This document shows, in pieces, positions 1-10,500 of a DNA stretch of 64,000 nucleotides. The stretch is from contig JAQQWL010000001.1 of assembly GCA_038363925.1 (NCBI GenBank), positions 1,550,001 through 1,614,000 on the forward strand, given 5' to 3'. The notes beneath the pieces are model-generated. The model worked only from the letters and a program-made list of their open reading frames with translations. It searched no databases and was not told the origin of the DNA. A program made the translations under genes and the position numbers. This DNA is from Apiospora phragmitis. Lineage: Eukaryota > Ascomycota > Sordariomycetes > Amphisphaeriales > Apiosporaceae. The first letter of the stretch is position 1. The number at the start of each line of letters is the position of its first letter.

Positions 1-812
1 GATGCTCCCTTCCACTTGGAGGGTTCATTTCCTCGGAGCTCCAGTCTCTGACTGTATGTTTTACCATCAGACCAAGGGCATGGCTGCCAGGCCCAGGATC
101 TACGCCCACGAGGACAAATGCGAAGTTCGAGGTAGGTTGAGGCAATTCCATGGTTGATGACCCCGCTCGAGATGCTCTTCCACTGACCAAGCATAGGCGC
201 GCGCCAACTCCGCAACTTCATCGAAGTGGCTTCGCGCATCCGGGATCTTCGGACCAAGCAGGCTAAGGTCGCTAGGGACAAGCGCTGGACCGACGCAGAG
301 AAGCACGCCAAAAACAAAATTATCAAGCAAGACATGTCTAGACGAGTCCACAAACTCCTTCATGATGCTATTCAGTGGTCATGGGCTGACGGGACTTGAC
401 TGCCTACAAAGGCGATCTTCTACCAAACATCAAGATCATGGAGGTTTCTGACAGCTCCGAGGCTTCATCAGCCCAGTGTGAAGAGCAACTAGCCAAGTTG
501 GCTGAGCGCTGGCGCCAGCGGTTTGACGAACGCGATCTCGAATCTTTGCCGAGTCACCCCAAGGCACCAGTCATATATGGGTTCATAATCATGAGTTCGG
601 CATTGATTATTGTCAGCCGAGATGCGGCCAATCCCGAAGCAAACACACATACGCCACTCAAGATGAACATGGCAGAGGACTGCCAGGAAGGATGGAACGC
701 GCTTGGCATCATGGTCACAATCTGCTGGGCTCGAGACATGCTCATGAGGCTGCGCGAAGACTTGGGCTTGACAGTCAGAATTAGCGAGGCTGAGAGCGAT
801 CCTGATGCTTGA
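1..812 (+). CDS. 3' part of an unrecognised protein gene (5' end outside window; one-base frame break)
   Basis: Two exons can be read: up to 53 and 197-812. The intron 54-196 starts GTATGT and ends CACTGAC...CATAG, and its phase (1) joins the frames cleanly. The protein is basic and helical after the junction (DLRTKQAKVARDKRW), and its last 130 residues hold a hydrophobic stretch (YGFIIMSSALIIV) and a charged C-terminus (SEAESDPDA). The frame ends at a TGA at 397-399, but an equally protein-like frame continues from there to 812. Restoring one G in the GGG at 391-393 joins the two (ADGDLTAYKGD), so I read one gene with a homopolymer error. The true start is probably upstream of the window; an ATG at position 2 is in frame but need not be the start. 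I do not recognise the family. Alternatively the gene ends at 399 and 400-812 is a decayed tail. Confidence 0.5.
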
Positions 813-2293
813 TGTCCTGAGATGTGGCAGTACGGCATTCATTTGTTTTATCACCCACAGGCTGACAGGGTCATGTGTAGTCGGCATTGCGAGAGGTTCT
901 AGGTTAGGGGTTGTTCATTGCTTTTACACACGATACCCATTTGAGCTTAGAAAACAGAATATTGCTTGTCACCAGTAGTCGTCTTTGGGCCCCATGCCGT
1001 ACTAACCTTACATTGTGCTGTTCCGAGTATCTGGATGGGATTCTTGGCACTGTTGCTGAGTATGCTCCTTGTCTCGTCTAGGTAATATTTACCATTCAGG
1101 TGAAAGGAGACTTCTCCTTTCTGTCGATAGGAGATATGCTGAGGTTCAAGAGAGCACTGACCATTTTACCCCTCGTAAAGTAAGCCAGCAAAGTCCCCGT
1201 CTCCCGTCTCACTGTGGAGACCGCCAGCTACCTGACTGGGGACGTCCCGCCGGAAGTGCCTTTGACAAGACTCTGGACTAAGCAAAAGCCACCTACCTAT
1301 GATATTCGAATGGCATATAATTTCAGGTAAGTTTGGGTGTAGACTTGAAGACTGTCTACTCGGAGGGAGGCTTAAAATGTGATGATTTCACCAACGACAG
1401 GCTTTATTAGTTGAAGGTTGGCTGTGTTGGTGGTGGGATTGGCTGATGCGGAACAGTGCAGTGAGTGTCATGCTACGACGTGCTGCTGATCAAGTTGATA
1501 TGGCATGGATGGCCACTGCAGACTACCAACGCTACCTACCCAACCAGCTCCAGCTCCTGATCCAGCTGCCCAGTCGTCTCAAGTCAAGTACGAGCCAAAC
1601 CGAGCAGCAAGCCGATTCTTTCTGAACCTGAACCACGTTGCATTCACTCTCAACACACACCACAACACGCACACACTGCTGCAAATTCGTTCCTCGTGTA
1701 TCAATAAACTGCCCCCTTTTGATTCTCAAACTCGGTCGTTTGTAACAAATATACTCTGCAATTGAACGGAAACCCTTTAGTCGGCACCCAAGGCAGGGAC
1801 AAGAGAAAGAAGCGAGAAAGGGATTTGTGCGTTGGTCGGTGGTTCCTTCCTCACCTCCGTTGACCTGTCGTGTCTCCAAATTTGGATTGGGGTCTGATCG
1901 GAGCGAGCGAAACCACACCTCCCTCTACCACGTCTTTACCTCACGCGCACGCACTCTACTCTCACGCACCCTTTCCCTCGTCAATCTCTTCTACACACCG
2001 ACACACCCCGCACATACATAATCCAGCCTGCCTGCTTCAGTAGCTGCTGCCTTTTCCCTACCGACCAAAAACAACACACATCGACGAGAAAGCGCAAGCG
2101 AACACCTTTTAGCTCCATCCAAGCCTGGAAAAGACGCACCCGCCAACTGCCTGACGTTACATCACCTCCCTATTTACTCCTCCAGGCTGTCTTTGCAGCT
2201 GAGTCGGTCGCTTGGTCGACCGCACTTTCCTCCCATAATTCCTTCCTCTACCCATTCTACAATCAGCTCGCAACTGCCAGCTTATCAGATGCC
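813..2293. other. Intergenic; promoter and 5' leader of the 4E-T-like gene
   Basis: No supportable gene. From about 1820 to 2290 the + strand is pyrimidine- and CACA-rich (CTCACGCAC, ACACACCG), typical of a fungal promoter/transcription-start region and 5' leader just before the ATG at 2294. Short open frames here (for example 1505-1765) have no protein-like composition. Confidence 0.6.
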
Positions 2294-4697
2294 ATGGCAA
2301 CGCGATATCCAATAGACATCCTGCTCCATTTGCGGCAGTCTCCGTTATGTGTAAAGCCGAGTACTTTGCCTCCTCCTGAGGATTGGATGGGCCCTCCTCC
2401 AGAGACCTTCCGTAACGCCCAAGGCACTGGAGGCGTCAAGACTGGCACCGAAAGAACCAGAAACGACACTTCGCTGCTGGATGGCACGAGTAGGCGACCA
2501 GGAGTGGATAGGCATGCGTCGCGCAACTCAGCGAGTCCGTCTTTTGACTCCCAAACCCAATACCTATCGCATGTGCTAACTTCGATTTGCAGACCCTGAC
2601 GACATCGTACTTGGCCCGCCAAGGACCACGTTCACTTCCGCAACTCTACTACGGGGTAGCAAGCCATTTGACAACGACAAGACCGACCGCTTCGCCCAAC
2701 TTCGCCGAAATGGCGAGGGAGATGCTCCCGAACGCAACAATAAGGACCGCGATGGCCGAAAGGACTTCCGCCGCCGCGAAAACGCCGACCAGGATAGTGA
2801 TGGTTGGAGCACCGTAAAGCCGCGCAAGAGTTTTGGCCACGAGGGCGCCGAGCGGTTCCATGGCCGTATGGGTGAACGTCCCGAGAAACTCGCGCCTGAG
2901 CGACGTCTACGAGATGGTCATGGGGACGACAGTGAGGATAAAAAGCCTCGCCGGAATAACTTTGGAGAGTTTGGTCGAGACAGGGATGCCGACGAGAGCG
3001 AGAAGCCCCGCCGCAACGGTCTGCCCAGAAACAAGACAGATCAACCACCGTGGTCTAGAGGCAATAACGCTGATGCTGAACCGCCATCTGCCCGCGAGCG
3101 CTTCGACAGGGGCAAGAGTTGGAGAGATCGCGATGAGGGTGACAAGCCCAAGGATCGCAACTATGATCGAAGATGGGATCGCGATCACCGCCAGGAGCGT
3201 GAGCCTGAGTGGCTTGACGAGCCTGCCGAGGAAAGCGCCCAAGGCCATACAGAAGCGGACCTGAAGAAGTTCATGGAGAGCATGAAAGCAAGCAAGGGCG
3301 GTACTGCCAGAGCCGATGCGCCTACTGCTACTCTTTCTAATCTCGACACCAACCGTGGCAATGTGTTGGAAGCCGAAAAGTCCAAGATCAAATCGGCGCC
3401 AGCCATGGAAATGGGCCCGGACAAGTTCTTTGCCAACTTCTCAAGCCCTCCTCCCGGTACTGACAGAGTGAACCACCTCGAAGCTGCCCGCGACAACGGT
3501 GCGCCGGCCAAGCCAAAGACAGGTTCGAGATTCCAGAACTTCTTCTCGGCCCAGGGTGGGCAAGAACGGCAGACAGAGCCCCCGACACCATCTGCCGGGC
3601 CTCCAGCGTCTGGTCCTGCTCTGATGAATCCTCTTCTCGCTTTTGTGGGTGCAGCAGCCTCGAGTAGCTCCCATCCGCAGCCGCATCCCCAGCCGCAGCA
3701 CGCAGGCTCTAGCGATATCGAAGAGAAGGCAGCCTTCGAGTCTTTGATCCAGAAGTTGCACAAACAGAAGCCATTCACCAATACTCCGCCATCTGGGGGT
3801 TTCCCAGCACCTCAACAGGCCCATGAAGCCAAGGGTTCCGTCTCTTCTCCTGGTCCCTTCCAGGATTCTTTAGGTTGCAGTCTACCGCCACAGCAACCGT
3901 ATGAGATCCATGCTCCGAAACCTCAACAGGTACCTCAGCTTCCACCGCAGCTCCCCCCTATGCGACCTGATCAGCAGATGCTCCATGAACTTATTGGTCA
4001 ACGCCATCCTTCGTTGTCGAACCAGGGTGGTCGTGACCAAATCCCAAGCCGCAACAGCAAAGAAGAGTTCCTTATGACTCTCATGCAGAGTGCGCGAAAC
4101 CCGCCAGAAGTTACTCGGCCGGAACAGTATATCAGGATGCCACAGCCGTCGAGACCGGCCCAAATCCCGCAGACGCCTGATCGTGACGGTTATCCACGCG
4201 ATCGCGGCTCAGCGCAGCACCAGGGACGTCCTCAGGGGCTACCCGCCTTTTTTGACGAAGCTCAGCTTATCCACGAGCATGAGCAGAGGAGGCATCAACA
4301 GCAACAGCAGCAGCAGCAGCAGCCCCCGCAGCCGACTCAAATTCTTCAGCGACAGGTACCCCCTGGCCTGGATCAAGTACACCCTAACTGGATGCAAGGA
4401 AACCAGCATCTCCCACATGTACCAGGTGGGCCAGGTGGGCGTCCAATGATACCGCCTCCCGGACTGGCCGGCAGCCGGAACGGACCGATGCCTGGCAACT
4501 TCCCTCCGAACTTCCCTCCCGGCATTGCTGGTGCTTTCCCTCCCGAAGGATTCCGCGGCCCGCCTGCACCGCCCGGCTTCTACGGAGGGCCGCCGCCTGG
4601 GCTATTCCCACCAGGATTCCAACCGACTCCCGAGCAGATCCCATATGGAGGCTTTGATGGCCGTGGTATGCCGCCTGGAGGCGCTTTCCGTAGATAG
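2294..4697 (+). CDS. 4E-T-like eIF4E-binding protein
   Basis: Exons 2294-2489 and 2593-4697; the 103-nt intron has a GTAGGC donor and TTGCAG acceptor, and joining gives 766 residues with an uninterrupted frame. The extreme N-terminus reads RYPIDILLHLRQSPL: Y5-x4-L10-L11 is the canonical eIF4E-binding motif YxxxxL-phi. Next come an Arg/Asp-rich region with EPEWLDEP and a short ADLKKFMESMK helix, then a Pro/Gln-rich low-complexity tail with a CAG-encoded poly-Q run (about 4296-4323) and a Gly/Pro-rich C-terminus (PPGFYGGPPPGLFPPG). Proteins of this layout (animal 4E-T, yeast Eap1) bind cap-binding eIF4E in the cytoplasm and P-bodies and repress or store mRNA. The motif and disorder are seen; the 4E-T assignment is inferred. 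The next gene, HOG1, converges on it. Confidence 0.7.
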
Positions 4698-6092
4698 GCC
4701 CTTGCTGGCGCCGATGTATTTGGAGTATCAACACCCACACTCAATTGACAATTATCTGAAAACCCATAAGACGAAAGAGAAACCATGAATGATATGGGAA
4801 TCTAGTGCATGCGCCTGGTTGGCCCCCTGCACAACCGTCGAGAGATCTCGCCAATGACACATTTTGACAGAGTCCCAGCGGACTGGAGGCCAGTTTCGGC
4901 CCATGGCACGACTAAGGGCAGAGCTGATGAGCTAATAGCAGGCTGGCTTAGGAGATGTCTCCTGAAATGACATGAAGCAGATGGCGGCAATGAGCTAGAG
5001 CGACATAAGGGGCAGGTATAGCCCAGGTACTTCATGAAACCTGGCAGAAGAAGTCGTTATGTTTGGCTCAGGTGTAGGTAGACTTGAAACACAAACTCCT
5101 AGTTTTTTGGTATTCAATGCATGTTGAGAATCGGGCATGATGCCAACGAGACATACGGGCCATAGCACAGTAGATAATGAGTGTCTACCTGATCCGCATA
5201 TCTATCTGCTGTCTTCAATTATATGGGCTGCCGTTGACACCAAATAAATACTTCGTGCGTTTCCAATGTGTGAAAGTATCTTCAACCCATCAATCCGTGA
5301 CGGTGCCTACTTGTATTCCTTGGGTACCCAGTGCCGGCGGCCAATATAGCATATTCCCTTGAGTGTGACGCAACAGTAGTGATGTATAGTATTGACTAAG
5401 GTCACCAAGTTGCTGGCGCTCCCTGCCTTGCATTGGCCCGAGGTTTTGACAGCAGCAAGGTACTGATTACGCTTGCACAGTTTCGCGGGTTTATATAAGC
5501 CGTAATCTAGCACCACGAAACTCGTGGGCATGGTTTCCTTCCGTGTTCTAATATGGTGTCTTCATTTATTTTTCTTCTTCTTTCTCTGGGCTGTCACGGG
5601 TCTTGCAAGCTACCCGGGGTAGCTACATCGCCAGTTTTTGCGGCCGCCAGTTGTCACCACTGCCGCAGACTGCTGAACCAGTCATGCCCGACAGCTCTTC
5701 AAATGAGCTTTATATACGGATTGGGCTGCCGCAAGACCCCAAATCCTGCTCATTCTTGTTTGCCTGCCATTGCAGGCATATATTCCTGAGCGGACTTCCC
5801 ACTCATTACGCTCTGCGGCAAGGAACCATCGAGCCGCTATCGTAACCACCCCTCCCTCCACAGCAGCCCATATTGTGTCGTAAATCTTCTCGACCAGGAT
5901 CGGTCCTTGACACCACGATCCACGGGAAAAGCTCGAGCGAGACCCAGCAAGATCTCGACAACTTGAAATAAACCACAAAACAAGAAAAGACCGCCAAACC
6001 CCGAAACCAGTCTCAGAACGCCGCAAAACACTTCAATCGCAAGGTCATTCCAAACCATGTGTGGTAGCTGGCTCGATTCCCCAGCTTCCTGT
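4698..6092. other. Convergent intergenic region
   Basis: Lies between the 3' ends of the 4E-T-like gene (+) and HOG1 (-). I see no gene; it should hold both 3' UTRs. A pyrimidine-rich patch (TTTATTTTTCTTCTTCTTTC) sits at about 5565-5585. Confidence 0.6.
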
Positions 6093-7550
6093 CTACTGAC
6101 CGTTGAATTGCTCGGGGTCGACGGCTGGCGTGTTTGATTCCACGTTGTGGTAATCAAGAATTTCCGAGTACCTGTTGCCTTGTATAAGTAAGTTGACCAA
6201 CGTTTCCAATATTTGGGTGGGCGATCTGAGTACTCACATCATGATCTTCCATGTGTCCACGGGCAGGTCTGCATCGTTGAAACTCCAATCAAACTTCTCC
6301 TCAGCAACGGGCTCGTCACTGGGGTCATGGTAGGGAGCAAGGTACTCGTGTGCCAGAGCTTCAGTAGCCGTGATTCGCTTCTTAGGATCGAACACTAGCA
6401 TGCGCTCGAGGAGATCGATCGCCGCAGGGTCGGCGTTCTTGAATTTGTTCTTCAGAGGTTGCCTCTCACGCTTCGGCAAAGACTTCACGAATCTCAAGGT
6501 GTTCTCGCTGGCAATGGTGTTGATGACATCATCCGGGGGAGTGCCCAGAAGTTCTGTGATGATGGAGAATTGGTTGACGTGGTCCTTGCCGGGGAAAAGC
6601 GGCTTGCCCTCCAACATCTCGGCGAAGATGCATCCAGCGCTCCAGATGTCCACCTCGATGTCATATTTTTGCCAGGTGAGCATGATTTCGGGAGCTCGGT
6701 AGTATCGTGTGGAGACATAGCCTGTCATCTGAGGGTCCTGGATACGGGCCAGGCCGAAATCGCAGATCTTCAAATCGCAGTTTTCGTTGACGAGGATATT
6801 GCTGGGCTTCAGGTCACGGTGGACGACGCCAGCAGAGTGAACGTATTTGAGACCACGCTGCAAGAGGAAAACCCCTCAGTCAGCAGAAGTAGTGAGTAAA
6901 GATGTCAGGCAGCTCCACGAACCATGATCTGGTATAGAAAGTATTGGATGAATTGCTTTTCCAGCGGTCTCGAGGTAAGCAGGCGGTGAAGATCGGTACC
7001 AAGCAGCTCGGTAACGAAGTAGCTATGGGGTTATCAGTTCTTGTCCTGCGGCGGCGGTGCCAAGCGTTGAAGATGGGAGACGCACATGTCCTCGAGGGGA
7101 GAGATAAAGATGTCACTAAGCGAGATGACGTTCTCGTGCCTCAGGTGCTTGAGCAGTTTCAACTCTCGGTATGTTCGCTTGGCCAGGACAGGGGTGCTGA
7201 AAGGCTTCATGATCTTCTTGACGGCGACATTTTGTCCAGTGAGTTGATCTTTGGCTGAGCTATACGGCAGGAAAACCACAGCAAATTAACGTTTCTGCCC
7301 TCAACATAGTCCAGAGACTGCAAATTTGCAAGGAGACAAACAGGCCAAGGGGATGCCCCAGGATATCAGCAGGATAACCGAGACTTACCAGACAAGACCA
7401 AAGGCACCCATGCCTACAGGCTGCAAGTCCGAATACCTATCGACGTGTTAGCCTGGCGCGCATGCTGAGGGTGAGGCGAGTTTGATTTGCATACCTCGAG
7501 GTGATCTCGAAGGTGGTACCAAAGATCTGGGCGCGTATGAATTCCGCCAT
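6093..7550 (-). CDS. HOG1: Hog1/p38-type stress-activated MAP kinase
   Basis: Six exons on the minus strand: 7550-7495, 7436-7389, 7259-7086, 7022-6923, 6857-6238, 6171-6093. All phases agree and give 358 residues, the usual Hog1 length. Visible: start [20 protein letters not shown], Gly-rich loop GMGAFG (28-33), VAVKK ATP lysine (about 49), HRDLKPSN catalytic loop (139-146), DFG (159-161), and the T171-G172-Y173 activation lip that marks the p38/Hog1 class as opposed to TEY Erk types. The C-terminal common-docking segment ([11 protein letters not shown]) and YSEILDYHN tail are present. As the final kinase of the high-osmolarity pathway it is activated by dual phosphorylation by a Pbs2-type MAPKK and acts in cytoplasm and nucleus (family knowledge). 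No frame defects. The Magnaporthe orthologue is named OSM1. Confidence 0.97.
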
Positions 7551-10500
7551 TGTGAAGGATGTGCAGGATGGCGATGCTAATGCAAAGCGAGAAAAAGAGC
7601 AATTCGCGTTCAAGAGTCAAGGATGGGTATTGTAGAGGCTATTCACGATATTAAGGCAGCGGATAGCCGTATGCTGGAAATGAGAGGAAGTGATTTGGGT
7701 GGCTGGCGGGGTAGAAGAGGGGAGAAGAGGCGTTGGGAGAAGTCGGCGGTGCGGATGGAGGAAATGCGATATGGTAATGTTAGTTGAAGGTAAAGTCGAT
7801 GGCGAAATAACAGGGAAAACCACAGAACAGGATTTTCCCCTTAGCCGACGTGGACGAGTTTCTTTCCACTCAAAAAAATAATTGAGATAAAAACAGGGTA
7901 CAAGTGAACTGGTGGTAGCGGTAATAGTAGCCAAAAGTAGTAGGCAAGTAGTAGCAGTAGTATGTAGCAACAGGCAGTAGTAGCAGCAAGCAGCAGCAGC
8001 AGCAGAGGCAAAAGAATGGGACTGGCAGACACTGAGCTGGACTGGACTGGGACCGACCGAACTGGATGGACTTGGGCCGAAACTGGAAACTGGATGGACA
8101 GGACAGCGAAACAGACACGCCAAAGAGTGTCAGAGTGTGCGTGTCTGCGTTGGTTTGGTGCGTGGGTTGCGTGGGTGCGCGTACAGGAACAGCGGTGCGG
8201 TTGGGTTTCCCTGTCGGGGGTTTTTTTGGTCGTGGGGGGGGGCTCTTGGGGCTCCAGTTGCAAATGGGATCGCGATCGCAAGGGAGAGCAGGCGGGCTAG
8301 TTCGCTTGGGAAAGCTGTCCGAGCCACGAACCACAGGGGCGGCAGGCAAAGAAACGGTACCTTGGGCTAGGTCGGCTGCTTCAAAAGGGCACCGTAACAA
8401 GCCAGAGATTTGATGCAGGGCAGCAGCGATAACAAGTGGATACGCGCGCTCGCAGGCTAGAAGTTTCAATACGGAACCGACTCAGAGTAGTAGAGGTACC
8501 TAATAACGTCGAGGGAGGTAATAATATAAGTAACAGTCCTGTAACAGGGTGAATAGCACTGAAGAAGAACTCCACCAACACTATTATGTACGTAGGTAGC
8601 GTCGGTTTCGCAAGATCACCTACTTTGGCAGTCGATAATAAAACGAAGGCAGTCCGGCACGATACTATTCGATTGTGTAGATTGGCAATTGCTTCGAATC
8701 TCGCTTCTTCTTCTTTCGTGGCTGGGCCGTAATGCGACGGAGGATGGGTCGGGATGGACTGGGACTGTGACCTGCAGAACAAAGCACCAACCAACTGTTT
8801 AGCATCGAGGTACACGGGTAGAGAGGATGGTAGGTGTGTGGGATGGGCTTCATGCGACGGGGGCCTCGTTGTGTCTGTCTCTCTTGTTTTTTCCATTCTG
8901 TCATCGGGACTCCAGCCACAGTTGCCTGCGAGAGGGCTGCCGCCGCCTCAGTCACGATGGCTGGCTGACCAGTTCCAGAGTTCCAGTTCTCAATCGCGGG
9001 GTATTTGTTGTCATGTCATGCTGGAGGGCCCAGAGGGGGGCGGCGGAGCTGAACTGTTGACTGCGAGCAGCGCCGCAAAGCAAGACAAGAACCGTCGGCG
9101 GCAACAGCCTTTTTTCTCAGTCCCACCACCATCCCGTGCGATTTGAAGCATGATTATGTCTGGGAGGAGAATAGTAATTAAAAAGGGCACACTTACAGCG
9201 GGGGAGATGCTAGGTTGATGTCGTAGCCGATCTGCGCTGCGGCCACACCTTTCAAAATGTCGATCGTTCTGTCGTTGCCCGTCTTTCAAAGTCGCATAGA
9301 AGCAGATATGGGAGATCTAGAAGGCGGAAAGGCTTGTCGGAAGGTCGTGCAAGGTAAGGCTTGTATTAGGCGATGATCCCACCAATTGAGGGCTTTCGTA
9401 GGCGAGTGGGCGCGTTGTCGTCGTCGTTGGCTGGGGACTCTGAAGCGGAAGTCGTCTCCCTGAAAGGAGCTAGCTGTATAGATGCGCTTCGGAGGATTGG
9501 GATCACGGAACACGATGTGAGGAAGTAGTAACTTTTCGGGTTTGCAGAGGGACACCGTTGGCTGTATAAAAGTATGGGAATCGTCAAAATTTTATTTTAT
9601 CTAAGAAACAGGTTTCCGCCCATGGCATGGATATGTTGTGACAGGAATCCCTCATGACCCAGCCCAGCCAGCCCACGATATCGGATACTCGTATGCTACA
9701 GTATAGGCTACGGTACAGTACGGTTCAGACGTGCGCATGACTATCGGTCCACGTTTGATGACCAAGGGGCCGACGACCCTGCGCATTCACAACTCGCAAC
9801 TCAGACAGAGAGAGACCGGGACACCGATCCTAGCGACGCCCATGTACAGTATCTATCTATTTGCTGCTACGGCATGGGATGGGGTGAGAGAAAGCCCATG
9901 GCAGAAACGCATATACGACTGCTAAGCTGCACCCGAGGCTTGTTCGGGACGGAGTGCGGTCCTGGTCTGGGGTGCGCCGCGGCGCAATGCGACTGGACTC
10001 GTACGGTCCCAAATCCTCGCAAACAGTAATACAGTATTGGTGAGAAATACTGTAGACGCTCTAGCTAAACCGCAATGGGAGATGCGACATGATTAGAGAC
10101 TCTGGCGCATGGCACTCTTTCTGACTGGTCGACAAACATGCTATGCTGTAGCCAGAAGATGCCCCAATCAGAAAGGTACCAAACAGAGTGACGTCATTGT
10201 GTTTTGCGTGGTCCTTGCTACTACTAGTTTTGGTTTGGAGATGCGAAAGAAAGGAAAAAAACCCGGGGGTGGCCAAGAGTGCCTGCCCACCCCAAATGGG
10301 GATCTATCTGGCTCAGAAAGGATAAGCCGGCTCGCCGACGACTTTGTACCAGCCCATGGCCGGAAAAGCTACAATCAATCAATCCCAGCAGTGCCTAGCA
10401 GTGCCTAGCAGCGCAGCGACCCTCTGCAATCCTATCCGATCATCGAGCAAACGGCTGTTCATCGACCGATTGGCACTACCCAAAATCCCATTCTAGTAGT

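Noticed and set aside
375..454. Possible intron in the first gene (GTGGTC donor, GACAG acceptor) to explain its frame switch
   Set aside because: Poor donor. A single missing G at 391-393 explains the switch more simply and keeps the sequence between coding.
9286..9587. Two overlapping minus-strand frames (73 and 89 codons)
   Set aside because: One segment (ETTSASESPANDDDNAP) has protein-like composition, but no conserved domain, no clear gene structure and no neighbouring exons.
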